Shown one piece after another: positions 7,010 through 15,773 of a DNA stretch of 46,457 nucleotides. Source of the DNA: an uncultured Muribaculaceae bacterium (GTDB lineage: Bacteria > Bacteroidota > Bacteroidia > Bacteroidales > Muribaculaceae); assembly GCA_910576775.1 (NCBI GenBank), contig CAJTJV010000021.1, positions 1-46,457 of the forward strand, given 5' to 3'. The notes below the pieces were generated by a model, which ran no database searches, was not told where the DNA came from, and worked only from the letters and a program-made list of their open reading frames with translations. Position 1 is the first letter of the stretch. Each line of letters begins with the position of its first letter. Made by a program: the position numbers and the translations under genes.

Positions 7010-7056
7010 AACTGTAACCAACCGAAAGAGGTGATTTTCTCTCGGTGGATCTTTGG

Positions 7057-7311
7057 TCATAGATGATGTCTCATGCCCATGCGTTGGGATTGCCCATTGT
7101 TCATTTTGAACATTGACATCGCTTCCTGATTTGTCGGCGTAGGATGTGAGTGGCGGAAACGCTTGAAAGCCTCCTTGTCAAAACCGCTCAATCCATTGTA
7201 GAAAGCCTCGTACTCTGGAGACATTCCTGTAGCAAACGGCATTCCGCCTCCGGTCATTATATCGAGATTATGCCTTGATACATCAGGCTGCTTGGTGTCG
7301 GGGCTGAACAT
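7057..7311 (-). CDS. Hypothetical protein, possibly a gene remnant
   Basis: An 84-aa frame from the ATG at 7311, rich in Met, His and Phe near the C-terminus (GLSGFDKEAFKRFRHSHP). It is convergent with the acetyltransferase gene. The same frame stays open for about 26 codons upstream of the ATG (including VSTIYVGDDYI) without another start, so it could be the tail of a truncated longer gene at the edge of the accessory island. No domain is recognised. Confidence 0.35.
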   Translation of the reverse strand: MFSPDTKQPDVSRHNLDIMTGGGMPFATGMSPEYEAFYNGLSGFDKEAFKRFRHSHPTPTNQEAMSMFKMNNGQSQRMGMRHHL

Positions 7312-7535
7312 GATGTAATCATCTCCGACATAGATAGTGGAAACTTTGACATATAGTTGTGAAAGTCTGGGCTTAGTTTTAAGTTTTTCAACATATTAAC
7401 AAAAAAGGCTGCTCTCACTTTTGACATACTGTATTACGGTTTTAAAGATAACGCTGAATGTAGAAGACCGATGAAAGTGACTTTGCATTTTATAATGATT
7501 TTAATGAGATATTCTTGGGATAAGAATATTTTTCT
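7312..7535. other. Gene-free spacer at the island edge
   Basis: About 220 bp between the 84-aa frame and the promoter of the surface-protein gene. I see no RNA gene, no clear repeat and no convincing frame here except the open extension of the 84-aa frame. This is the transition between accessory island and chromosome. Confidence 0.5.
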
Positions 7536-7543
7536 TATTTTTG
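7536..7543 (+). promoter_or_regulatory. -7 box of the large surface-protein gene
   Basis: TATTTTTG fits TAnnTTTG, with a TTG about 18 nt upstream as a possible -33 element. Its position 40 nt before the ATG at 7583 decides the start: the ATG at 7553 would fall almost on the transcription start. Confidence 0.6.
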
Positions 7544-7582
7544 CATATATAAATGCAAAATCAAAACGTAACTGTTGAAATT

Positions 7583-10500
7583 ATGAAGAAATTATTACTC
7601 ATTTGTTCGTTCGCATTGTTTTCTGCCGTAGGGATTTTTGCAGGATTACCGGAACGAGCGACCTTAACAATGAAATCACTGCGGAGCCAGCCGACAGAAA
7701 GAGTCGCCCGAGTAGCGGAACAGACCGAGGCTAATACAGTGCCTTATGAGTGTACTCTTGGTAAGAATAATGTGGATGGTTATACCGTAGTTGACGCCAA
7801 TGGTGATGGGCGCACATGGAAACCGGGAGGCTTTACTGCATATTCGGTCTGCATGTCTCCTAATAGTGAAACTATCGATGCCGCGGATGACTGGATGTTC
7901 TCCCCGGCGATAGTGCTTGAAGCAGGCAAAAGCTATAATGTAAGTTTCGATACCGATATGTCGTTGAACAAGACAGAGGATATCATAGAACTTATGGCAG
8001 GTACAAGAGCGACTGTTGAGGCAATGACGGAGAGAGTAAGCCCCGAAATAAAGATTCATTATAATAATAAGGTTTTTACGACCAATTCATTTACATTCAC
8101 TCCGAAAGGAAGCGGCAACTATTTTTTCGGATTCCACTGCAAGAGCTTGAGATCTGATTCCGGAACTCCGAAACTTGCAAATTTCAAGGTAGAGGAAGCA
8201 TCGACTCCGGTTGTTGTCCCTGATAACGCTCAGGAAATTCCTTTTATCGGAGAGTTGGGGAAGAATGACCCTAAAATTGGCTTATATACCGTTATTGACG
8301 CCAACAATGACGGACGTACATGGAATGTCAAGGCTCTTTCCACCGGCAGTGTGTGCATGAAACCCAATTCGGATGCTGTAGCGGCTGCCGATGACTGGAT
8401 GATTTCCATGCCTCTGCATCTTTTCGCCGGTAAGGATTATATGGTGAGTATCGATGAGGGGAGGGCACTTAACAGTGGTGTCGCCGAGCGGGCAGCTCTT
8501 TACCTTGGCAGTGAGCCTACAGTCGAGGCTATGACGAAGGAACTTATAGCATTTCACGATGTTACTGAAAAAGGGTTGCTTACAAATAGTGCTATGTTTT
8601 CAGTAGATGCTGACGGATATTATTATATAGGAATCCATTGTACATCCGAGAAAGAAAAGAGCGGTAATTATAAAGTCGCCAATCTTTCCGTAAAAGAGTT
8701 TATAGAAACTGTAGAACCCGCAGCGGCCGGTACTTTGAGTTATGTTATTGCTCCAAAAGGCGAGCTCAAGGCCACTCTTACGTACACGGCGCCCACTCTT
8801 ACCAAAAGCGGAAAGCCGCTTGAATCGATATCGAAAGTAGTGATAACTACCAACTGGGCATATCCTACAGAGCTTAACGATGTCGTACCCGGTGGAACAT
8901 ATACTGTCGATGTTGATAATCTCTGGCAGGGCAAGCAGAATCGATTTGAGGCAATTGCTTATGTCGGCGAAATTGCCGGTGAGCCAATCTTGATTAAGGA
9001 TGTTTTTGCCGGAGAAGATACGCCCCTTACTCCCGAAAACTTGAAAATATCGCTTTCCGACGATTATAAAAAAGTGACTCTTACATGGGATGCCGTAGGT
9101 GAGATTGGTGAAAACGGCGGATGGGTCGATACGGATAATGTTTCCTACTATATTTTTGATGCTTTCGGAGCATATACCGATCCGGCGATTGCTTTTACAA
9201 CTGACACGAGTTACAGTCTTGATTTCAGCGATTTCAAGGGGCAGGATTTTGTAGCTTACCAGGTTACGGCATGTGTTGGCGAATATAACGCATCGCTCGC
9301 GGCAACATCTGATATTGTTGTCATCGGAGAACCCGATAAGCTTCCGTTCCATGAGAGTTTCTCGGATTGTTATTATCAACAGGCATGGGTGATTGATCCC
9401 GAAAGCAGTGGACAGGTTATGGATGGTCTGTTCTATGATAATGAATTGCAGACAAATACCGATGCTGAAGAAGGCATCGAACCGACCTTCCTTAATTCTC
9501 AGGATGCCGATAATGGTTTTTATCTTGCTATTCCTTATGAGAAGAACGCCTCTCGCGGTTTTTATTCCACAAAAATAGATATCAGCGGAATTGCGAATCC
9601 CGTATTCCAGCTCTTCTATCAGGGAAAAGGTAGTATTCTTGAAATGAAAGTAGGAAAAGACGGTGCGCCGATGGAGGTCGTCAAGAGTATTAATCTAAAA
9701 GATAATCCCACCGACGACTGGACAATCGCAAGCGTCGATCTTACCCCATATAAAGATGCCGGATATATTCAGATAGGACTAATGATACGAGGTGTGCATA
9801 ATACCGATACGGAAACATGGAGTGTCCCAATCGATAACATCCGCGTAATCAATCAGGTGGCAAAGGATGTGCGCATTGCGGCAGTTGCGAATCCTGAAAA
9901 AGTTCTGGCAGGAGAGACTGTGACAGTCTCCGTGCGACTTGAAAATATTGGCACCGAAGAACTTAAAAATGTCACTATAAGTCTTCCCGAGAGTGAGGAA
10001 AAGACAATCATGATTGATGAAATACCGGTTTTCAGTACTACAAACGTCGTGTTTTCAATAGCAACGGGAGCATTGTCGCCGGATAAGGTTGAATATATGA
10101 TAACCGCTACTGCAGAAGGAGATGCAGATACCGGAAACAATAGTGTCGCTTCTTCCTTTGGTGTTGAATTCCCCCTTTATCCGATGCCGACAGGACTTAC
10201 TGCAACTACGGGGGACGCCCTCCTTTCTTTGACATGGAACGCTCCTGAGTATGAAAGTCTCAGGAAAACGCATGTGGTCGAGGAAGATTTCGAGAATGCG
10301 GATTATCCGGTCTTTACCATATCCGATTTCGGAGGTTGGACTATGGTCGACAATGACGGAAATGTCACCTATACATTTATGGGCGATGTGAACAATCCAT
10401 ACCGCACAATGCCCCAGGCATATCAGCTCTTCGACACCAAGGCTTCGGGTATGAAAGAGGAATCCTATATTGATGCTGAGCCTTTCAGCGGAGAGCGTAT

Positions 10501-11248
10501 GTTGGTTGCGTGGAGCGCTAAAGGACAGAATGACAACTGGCTGATATCACCGCTGCTTAGTTCAAAAGAACAGACTATCAGCTTCCGTGCCAAGAGTTTT
10601 ACCATTGCATATCCGGAGTCGTTTGAGGTATTGTATTCGAAAACCGACAAGGAACTCGAAAGTTTCGTCCGCATTGAGAATGTGGAGAACTATCCCGAAA
10701 ACAATCAGGTTCTGGAAGATTGGATCGAATATAAAGCCGTGTTGCCTGAAGGTGCCCGCTATTTTGCAATCCGTCATACGGCGTATGATACTTATGCGCT
10801 CTTTATTGATGATATTTGTTTCGAGGCAGCTGGCCTTGTACCTTCCGACCTCGAGCTGCTTGGCTACCGTGCTTATATCGATGGAGAGGCTGTTTCGGAA
10901 CTGGGCAAGGCTACAGCAGTTGATATTCCGTTTGCCGAAAGCGGCCGCCATTCCGCACGAGTGTCAGCCGTCTATAATTACGGAGAATCGCGCGCATGCG
11001 GAGCTGTTGAAGCCGACGTTATCGTCAGTGGCGTCGAAAACGTATCAGCAGGAGTATGCATTGCCTTTAATGGTACCATGTTTACTGTTAGCGGTGCGCA
11101 GGGCACTCCCGTCACAGTCTTTTCGGCTTCCGGTCGATGCATATTTACCGGTGTAATCGGTACCAGCGGCGTACTTGATGGAGAACTGCCGGTTGGAGTA
11201 TGTGTAGTCAAAGCCGGTGATACAACTGCAAAACATATTGCATTCTAA
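7583..11248 (+). CDS. Large secreted surface protein, choice-of-anchor-J/FN3 type with T9SS-like C-terminus
   Basis: About 1221 aa. Residues 1-22 (MKKLLLICSFALFSAVGIFAG) are a signal peptide; an in-frame ATG at 7553 is less likely because it sits on the promoter. Two homologous N-terminal modules follow, each with a DANxDGRTW loop and an AADDWM(F/I)S segment. After them come FN3-like segments (LTWDAVGEIGENGG, LSLTWNAPEYESL) and jelly-roll modules with NDNWLISP and ARYFAIRHTAYDTYALFIDD, as in choice-of-anchor-J domains. The last 70 residues (VTVFSASGRCIFTG ... LPVGVCVVKAG) look like a T9SS type A sorting domain, so export by the T9SS encoded further right is likely. Ligand and role are unknown; adhesion or glycan contact are options. 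Confidence 0.75.
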   Translation: MKKLLLICSFALFSAVGIFAGLPERATLTMKSLRSQPTERVARVAEQTEANTVPYECTLGKNNVDGYTVVDANGDGRTWKPGGFTAYSVCMSPNSETIDAADDWMFSPAIVLEAGKSYNVSFDTDMSLNKTEDIIELMAGTRATVEAMTERVSPEIKIHYNNKVFTTNSFTFTPKGSGNYFFGFHCKSLRSDSGTPKLANFKVEEASTPVVVPDNAQEIPFIGELGKNDPKIGLYTVIDANNDGRTWNVKALSTGSVCMKPNSDAVAAADDWMISMPLHLFAGKDYMVSIDEGRALNSGVAERAALYLGSEPTVEAMTKELIAFHDVTEKGLLTNSAMFSVDADGYYYIGIHCTSEKEKSGNYKVANLSVKEFIETVEPAAAGTLSYVIAPKGELKATLTYTAPTLTKSGKPLESISKVVITTNWAYPTELNDVVPGGTYTVDVDNLWQGKQNRFEAIAYVGEIAGEPILIKDVFAGEDTPLTPENLKISLSDDYKKVTLTWDAVGEIGENGGWVDTDNVSYYIFDAFGAYTDPAIAFTTDTSYSLDFSDFKGQDFVAYQVTACVGEYNASLAATSDIVVIGEPDKLPFHESFSDCYYQQAWVIDPESSGQVMDGLFYDNELQTNTDAEEGIEPTFLNSQDADNGFYLAIPYEKNASRGFYSTKIDISGIANPVFQLFYQGKGSILEMKVGKDGAPMEVVKSINLKDNPTDDWTIASVDLTPYKDAGYIQIGLMIRGVHNTDTETWSVPIDNIRVINQVAKDVRIAAVANPEKVLAGETVTVSVRLENIGTEELKNVTISLPESEEKTIMIDEIPVFSTTNVVFSIATGALSPDKVEYMITATAEGDADTGNNSVASSFGVEFPLYPMPTGLTATTGDALLSLTWNAPEYESLRKTHVVEEDFENADYPVFTISDFGGWTMVDNDGNVTYTFMGDVNNPYRTMPQAYQLFDTKASGMKEESYIDAEPFSGERMLVAWSAKGQNDNWLISPLLSSKEQTISFRAKSFTIAYPESFEVLYSKTDKELESFVRIENVENYPENNQVLEDWIEYKAVLPEGARYFAIRHTAYDTYALFIDDICFEAAGLVPSDLELLGYRAYIDGEAVSELGKATAVDIPFAESGRHSARVSAVYNYGESRACGAVEADVIVSGVENVSAGVCIAFNGTMFTVSGAQGTPVTVFSASGRCIFTGVIGTSGVLDGELPVGVCVVKAGDTTAKHIAF

Positions 11249-11266
11249 CCAAATCTCAATAATTGA

Positions 11267-11307
11267 AGCGGCTCTTCTCCCTCAGTGGAGTGGAGCCGCT
11301 GTTTTTT
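11267..11307 (+). terminator. Intrinsic terminator of the surface-protein gene
   Basis: Stem AGCGGCTC (11267-11274) pairs with GAGCCGCT (11293-11300), followed by GTTTTTT. It lies about 20 nt after the stop. Confidence 0.8.
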
Positions 11308-11320
11308 GAAGGATATTCAC

Positions 11321-11328
11321 TAATTTTG
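11321..11328 (+). promoter_or_regulatory. -7 box upstream of yaaA
   Basis: TAATTTTG matches TAnnTTTG and lies 16 nt before the yaaA start, right after the preceding terminator. Confidence 0.55.
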
Positions 11329-11344
11329 TTCTAAATTTAAACAG

Positions 11345-12121
11345 ATGCTGATACTTATAGCTGAATCAAAAGCAATGTCTCCCTGTCGCGGGAAAGTGAG
11401 CGCGACAGATTTCGATCATCGTCATCCGCAGTTCGAGAGCAAAGCCGGCGAGATAATGGCCGGTCTTAGAGAATTCGACATGGTGGATCTTGCTTATGCC
11501 ACGAAGCTTAGCCCGCAAATGGCGGCGCGTCTTAGAGAAATGGCATTTTCATTTACCGATAAATCTACAGGAGCGGATGCGCTGGAAGCATTTAGTGGAG
11601 TTGTATTCAAGTCGTTTTCATATTCCACACTTTCTACGTATGAGAAAACGGAGGCTTGCAGGCGGGTACGAATCATATCGTCGCTTTACGGGTTGCTCCG
11701 TCCTGAAGATATCATCAAACCATACAGGCTTGATTTCAATATGCGGCTATCTCCGGATGGCGGAACTTTTGCAGCGTATTGGCGTGGTGATGTTACAGAT
11801 GCGATTCTTAGATATTTGAGCGATTATGATTGCCATAGCATTCTTAATCTTTTGCCGGCTGATGCTGCAAAATGCATTGATTGGCACCATATAAATACAG
11901 TGGCGGATGTGTGTAAAGCCGAATTTAAGGAAATTCAAAGTGGCGACAAGGTAAGGACACCGCATGCAGTATGTTTGAAATCATTACGCGGTAAATTGTT
12001 GCGACGGATCATCACAGACAATATCTCCGAGCCTGAGCAGCTGTTGAAACTATCGTCAGACGATTTTATTGCCGAAGGTAAGGATGGTGATGGAAATATA
12101 ATATTCCATACCGCTTTATAG
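11345..12121 (+). CDS. yaaA: YaaA-family peroxide stress protein
   Basis: A 258-aa protein with the YaaA/DUF328 pattern. It has an N-terminal LILIAESKAM strand, a DALEAFSGVVFKSF segment corresponding to the family's AxxGxVYxG region, and the diagnostic ISSLYGLLRPEDIIKPYRLDF motif at about residue 115-135. This is followed by AAYWRGDVTDAI and NLLPADAAKCID. In E. coli YaaA lowers free iron during hydrogen peroxide stress and binds DNA. Full length for the family. It is a single gene between its own -7 box and a convergent GNAT gene. Confidence 0.9.
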   Translation: MLILIAESKAMSPCRGKVSATDFDHRHPQFESKAGEIMAGLREFDMVDLAYATKLSPQMAARLREMAFSFTDKSTGADALEAFSGVVFKSFSYSTLSTYEKTEACRRVRIISSLYGLLRPEDIIKPYRLDFNMRLSPDGGTFAAYWRGDVTDAILRYLSDYDCHSILNLLPADAAKCIDWHHINTVADVCKAEFKEIQSGDKVRTPHAVCLKSLRGKLLRRIITDNISEPEQLLKLSSDDFIAEGKDGDGNIIFHTAL

Positions 12122-12140
12122 ATTCATATGGCAGGTGTCG

Positions 12141-12641
12141 TTATAGCTTAAGACGAAAAGCCTTGCATGGAACTCCTTCGAAAATATAATCTTCAAGAGC
12201 TGAAAATCCACATTTTATAGCAACTTTTTGAGATGCGATGTTGCGGGTATCTGTCGTTATCAAGAGCGATAACAGGCGCAGACGGGTCTGACAATATCCT
12301 TTAAAGGCTGTCAGAGCTTCTGTTGTCAGTCCCAGATTCCAAAACGGATATCCAATCCAGTATCCGATTTCCCGTTCGTTGGATTCCGGTGTAAAATGTT
12401 CGTTGCCTTCGGGAACCAGGCCGATGCATCCGATAGCCTCTTCACTTTCTTTGAGAATCATTGCAAAGGTGTGTGGATTAGGAATAAAATAATCACGAAT
12501 AACATTGCGGCTCATTTCTATAGATGTATGCGTCGGCCATAACGCAAGTTCGCTTACACGTTCATCGGATGCGTATTTGAAAAGTGCTTCGGCGTCATCT
12601 ATCTGCCATGGACGGAGAGACAGTCTTTTTGTCGAAATCAT
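12141..12641 (-). CDS. GNAT acetyltransferase (RimJ/RimL-like)
   Basis: 166 aa from the ATG at 12641 (MISTKRLSLRPWQIDDAEAL). A longer frame begins inside the upstream gene and is not supported. The N-terminal RLSLRPW strand, the central EREIGYWIGYPFWNLGLTTEA (acetyl-CoA loop region) and the NIASQKVAIKCGF motif identify an RimJ/RimL-type N-acetyltransferase, which may act on a protein N-terminus or a small amine. It starts 5 nt after the serine hydrolase stop, so the two form an operon. The substrate is unknown. Confidence 0.85.
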   Translation of the reverse strand: MISTKRLSLRPWQIDDAEALFKYASDERVSELALWPTHTSIEMSRNVIRDYFIPNPHTFAMILKESEEAIGCIGLVPEGNEHFTPESNEREIGYWIGYPFWNLGLTTEALTAFKGYCQTRLRLLSLLITTDTRNIASQKVAIKCGFSALEDYIFEGVPCKAFRLKL

Positions 12642-12646
12642 AACAG

Positions 12647-13903
12647 TCAGTCGAGCCAGCCCTTTGATTTTATTATTTTGTCGATTTTTGCGGCTGTCAT
12701 CCGGTAATCCCAATCATTACGGTTGGCGAACATCACATAGCTGATTTCGGCCTCGGGCCATGTCGCTTCGATAATCTGGAATCCGCCGTTGTTGTACATG
12801 TGGTAGCGTTTCAGTGGCATGCCGGGTTCGATCAGAATAGCATTGCCGAGTCCGAAATGAACATTTGGCATTGTTGAGTCATAATATGTTACTGTTGTTT
12901 TGGCAACGGTGGATTGGGGTACAATTTTACCGGAATATAGGGCGCCGAGGAAACGGAGAAAAGTACGGGCGGAAGCGTAAGCTCCACGATCCGCACGGGA
13001 GAGGAAGAAATCTACTTCTCCATAGTCGGCTTCCTTCCAACGTCCGTCGGCGCAGCGTCGTGTACGGCGGGAATCATTGTTGTCCCGGTGTGTATAAGCA
13101 TGTGCGATATTTCTGTATTCATGTCCCGGTTGATAATAATAGATACCTTTCACACCGGCGGGATTGAAAATATTCCGTTCCATCCAAGTTTCGAAGCCGG
13201 AGCCGGTGATGCGCTCTATCAGTGGAGTGATAAGCATATACGATGGGTCATGGCGGATGTAATGAGAGCCCGGTTCGAAAAGAGTACGTTTCAGATGCTG
13301 GAATAGTTTCATATATTCGTCAACACGTCCGTAAAGCCGGTAAGTGTCGAAATCTCCAAAAACCGTGTTGTTATCGGCAACGAATTTCGTCCATTCGGCT
13401 GGTGTGCATGGCCGTAAATCAGGGAGACCGGATGTATGCGTCATCAGGTGACGGATTGTAATCTTATTGAAAATCTCAGCGGGGAATTCCGGGAAAAATT
13501 TATCCAAAGTATCGTCAAGACTCAGTTTGCCTTCGTCTATAAGCTTGAGCATTGCAATGGATGTGAATAATTTGGATGATGAACTTAGGTTGAAGACCGT
13601 GTTGCCTGTTATCGCTTTCATGGAGTCGAGGTCTGCCACACCTATGCATTTTTCATAAACGATGCTGTCGCCTCTCATAACAGCGAGTACACATCCAGGC
13701 TCATTATCGGATGGGAATAGTGTGTTTACGAGACTGTCAAGAGGTGCTGTGATTTCACAATGTGGAATGGCACCTGTCTCTTCTGTGGCCTTTTTTGTGC
13801 ATGACGACAATTGCAGAAATGTGATGAAAAGGGCGGATATTGCGATGCATTCGCGGAGAATTATGTTGTAAACGTGGTTCATATATTGTTGCCGGTCATT
13901 CAT
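12647..13903 (-). CDS. Serine hydrolase lipoprotein of the beta-lactamase class C/PBP4* family
   Basis: About 418 aa from the ATG at 13903 (MNDRQQYMNHV); an ATG at 13882 is an alternative. A hydrophobic segment ends in the lipobox LSSC, so the mature protein is a lipoprotein. The catalytic SxxK is present as SSSK within FNLSSSSKLFTSIAMLKLID, followed by the conserved ITIRHLMTHTSGLPDL. The second motif is HDPSYMLITPLIE, where most relatives have YSN; here it is SYM, so the Asn is missing. NNGG near residue 370 takes the place of the HxG motif. It could be an esterase, a D-Ala peptidase or a degenerate member. The DNA sequence gives no sign of true beta-lactamase activity. Confidence 0.8.
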   Translation of the reverse strand: MNDRQQYMNHVYNIILRECIAISALFITFLQLSSCTKKATEETGAIPHCEITAPLDSLVNTLFPSDNEPGCVLAVMRGDSIVYEKCIGVADLDSMKAITGNTVFNLSSSSKLFTSIAMLKLIDEGKLSLDDTLDKFFPEFPAEIFNKITIRHLMTHTSGLPDLRPCTPAEWTKFVADNNTVFGDFDTYRLYGRVDEYMKLFQHLKRTLFEPGSHYIRHDPSYMLITPLIERITGSGFETWMERNIFNPAGVKGIYYYQPGHEYRNIAHAYTHRDNNDSRRTRRCADGRWKEADYGEVDFFLSRADRGAYASARTFLRFLGALYSGKIVPQSTVAKTTVTYYDSTMPNVHFGLGNAILIEPGMPLKRYHMYNNGGFQIIEATWPEAEISYVMFANRNDWDYRMTAAKIDKIIKSKGWLD

Positions 13904-14043
13904 AAAACTGATGTTTGTAATGTAAAAATACTTACAAACCGGCAAAGAGCAAACCGAGAACAATATTTTAAACGTTTTGTTGCGCTCTTGTAAATTTTGA
14001 AAAATTTTTGTACGTGTTTTGTAACTGCAATGTTGCGATATGC

Positions 14044-14814
14044 TTATTTACGTCTGTAAGATATAACATATTCCAATTTATGATGAATCGGTGTATCACA
14101 AATGAAAAATTCTCCGTCAAAACCATGAAACCTCTCAGCGATATGGAAATGACATAGGCCAATACCGCTGTCAAGAAGCGTATAGGCACTTTGTCCGGTG
14201 CGGTAGAAATGAATTGTATTGCCATCGGTAAATGCACGCCATGGCTGTAGATTTCTTGCCGATGGCGCGAGGCGCATGGCTTCGAGCGAAGTTCTGAATT
14301 CATCCCCTTCGGTGATAAACAGGCTGTCGAAAGCTTTGCGGTTGTTGCTACCGGCAATTACTCCTGACAACCTGTCAAGTAGACGGCGCTTCTCTCGTCC
14401 GTGACCGATGGCAACAACTGCGTGCAATTGTTCTTTGTCAGGTATATTTATCGAACGGGCGAAATCTCCTCGGTTGAAAGTTCCGCCCAGCCAACAGCTG
14501 CCGAGCCCGAGACGTGTGGCTTCTAAGACAGCGCGCTCCATTCTATATCCTGCATCAAGGACTGAATTATTGTCATAAGAATTGTATGTCAGAAGAAGAT
14601 AGTCTCGACATGATGTTATGAAACCATACGTTCCCGGTTTTGTCGCTCCCTTGTCGGCAAATCTCCTGAGAAAAATATGTGATTTACCTCCGAAAGGGCT
14701 TGTTGTTTCCGATATAATCCGGTTGAGTGCTGCACAATCATTATCGTTTATAGGTTCGCCTGTGAAAGTCCGTGTAGAATGCCGGTTATTTATTGCTTGT
14801 AAGATATCCATCAT
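14044..14814 (-). CDS. Nitroreductase-like flavoprotein at the end of the men operon
   Basis: A 256-aa protein of the TM-nitroreductase (PF14512-like) type. It has the N-terminal RHSTRTFTGEPI (FMN-binding Arg pattern), a central AGYRMERAVLEATRLGLGSCWLGG segment and RLAPSARNLQPWRAF. Such proteins bind FMN and may reduce quinones or nitro compounds. Its ATG overlaps the menE stop as ATGA, so translation is coupled to menaquinone synthesis. A quinone-related reaction is therefore attractive but unproven. The family call is firm. Confidence 0.8.
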   Translation of the reverse strand: MMDILQAINNRHSTRTFTGEPINDNDCAALNRIISETTSPFGGKSHIFLRRFADKGATKPGTYGFITSCRDYLLLTYNSYDNNSVLDAGYRMERAVLEATRLGLGSCWLGGTFNRGDFARSINIPDKEQLHAVVAIGHGREKRRLLDRLSGVIAGSNNRKAFDSLFITEGDEFRTSLEAMRLAPSARNLQPWRAFTDGNTIHFYRTGQSAYTLLDSGIGLCHFHIAERFHGFDGEFFICDTPIHHKLEYVISYRRK

Positions 14815-15773
14815 ATTCTTCGTATTTTACCATTCGATGTTCTTGGCAGGCAATGTGTATTCTCGAAGCATTTGGGGCATATTTTATGGTCGAGATGTTT
14901 CCTTATGGATTCTATAAATACACTGCCGTCGGAGTCTCCCTCTATGACAAGACAGATACATTCCCCCCACTTTTCATGTTGGCGGCCGGTGACATAAAAA
15001 TTCACGCCGGAGAGATAAGGCGCATACAATTTTTCCAGTTCTTCCGGAAATAGTTTTATTCCGCCGCTGTTGATTGCATTGTCGAACCGTCCACGCCATC
15101 TAAAAGACACGGTATCGATAAGCTCCACAATATCATTTGTCATCAAGTGCTTGAAACTGAATGCCGGCGCTTCGATAATCAACCGTTGATTATTGCCTGT
15201 AGTGAAACTGATGCCCGGCATCGCCCGATATATCCGCTCTCCGGATGAAACGTCGCACAGAGCCACATGGCTGCACGTTTCAGTCATACCATAGCTGATA
15301 TATGCTTTGTAGCCGGCATTCAGCAATGACCGGCACATATCATCGTCGGGAGAAGCACCTCCGATTAATAGATTATCGATTCTTTTGGTATATTCCTTGT
15401 GTTTCAGAAGTGATGGGAGTTGTGTCGGTACTACGGGTAGAAGAGAATAGCGGTGTCTGTTGTCTGGTAATACGATATCGTTGCTGATAGGGAGAATGTC
15501 GAGCGGATAGTTGCCTTCTATCGCTCTTACCGCCATCATTTTACCGGCGATATAGTCAAGCGACAGGGGCAATGCGGCGCGCGAGTCTTCTCCGAGACTG
15601 AAATATGTGTTTGTGGCACGTGCGGATATACGCATGTCTGCTTTTAGAAGACATATCTCCTTAGGTTTTCCGGTTGAACCGGACGTATGTGCAGTTATAT
15701 ATTCTTCGGAAGAGTGCCACTCCTGAAGAAATGTATTCAGACTTGCCATGGAAGATTTTCCGGAATTCGCCAT
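14811..15773 (-). CDS. menE: O-succinylbenzoate-CoA ligase (MenE), short form
   Basis: 320 aa (start at 15773, or ATG at 15749), clearly shorter than typical proteobacterial or Bacillus MenE of about 450-490 aa; the N-terminal part of the usual fold is reduced. The AMP-binding P-loop TSGSTGKPKE lies at residues 30-39, ISYGMTETCSHVAL at about residue 160-173, WRGRFDNAINSGG for the hinge region, and the C-terminal SNGKIRR carries the catalytic Lys. It activates o-succinylbenzoate with ATP and CoA. Its start overlaps the menC gene, whose stop is at 15737, and its stop overlaps the nitroreductase start. Confidence 0.88.
   Translation of the reverse strand: MANSGKSSMASLNTFLQEWHSSEEYITAHTSGSTGKPKEICLLKADMRISARATNTYFSLGEDSRAALPLSLDYIAGKMMAVRAIEGNYPLDILPISNDIVLPDNRHRYSLLPVVPTQLPSLLKHKEYTKRIDNLLIGGASPDDDMCRSLLNAGYKAYISYGMTETCSHVALCDVSSGERIYRAMPGISFTTGNNQRLIIEAPAFSFKHLMTNDIVELIDTVSFRWRGRFDNAINSGGIKLFPEELEKLYAPYLSGVNFYVTGRQHEKWGECICLVIEGDSDGSVFIESIRKHLDHKICPKCFENTHCLPRTSNGKIRRI

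Noticed and set aside
7553..7582. Upstream ATG for the large surface protein
   Set aside because: It falls right after the -7 box and would prevent a clean signal peptide start; the ATG at 7583 is better.
8600..9379. 259-codon minus-strand frame
   Set aside because: Shadow of the large surface-protein gene on the opposite strand; no recognisable domain.
10587..11156. 189-codon plus-strand frame in another reading phase
   Set aside because: Shadow of the surface-protein gene; basic and without a domain.
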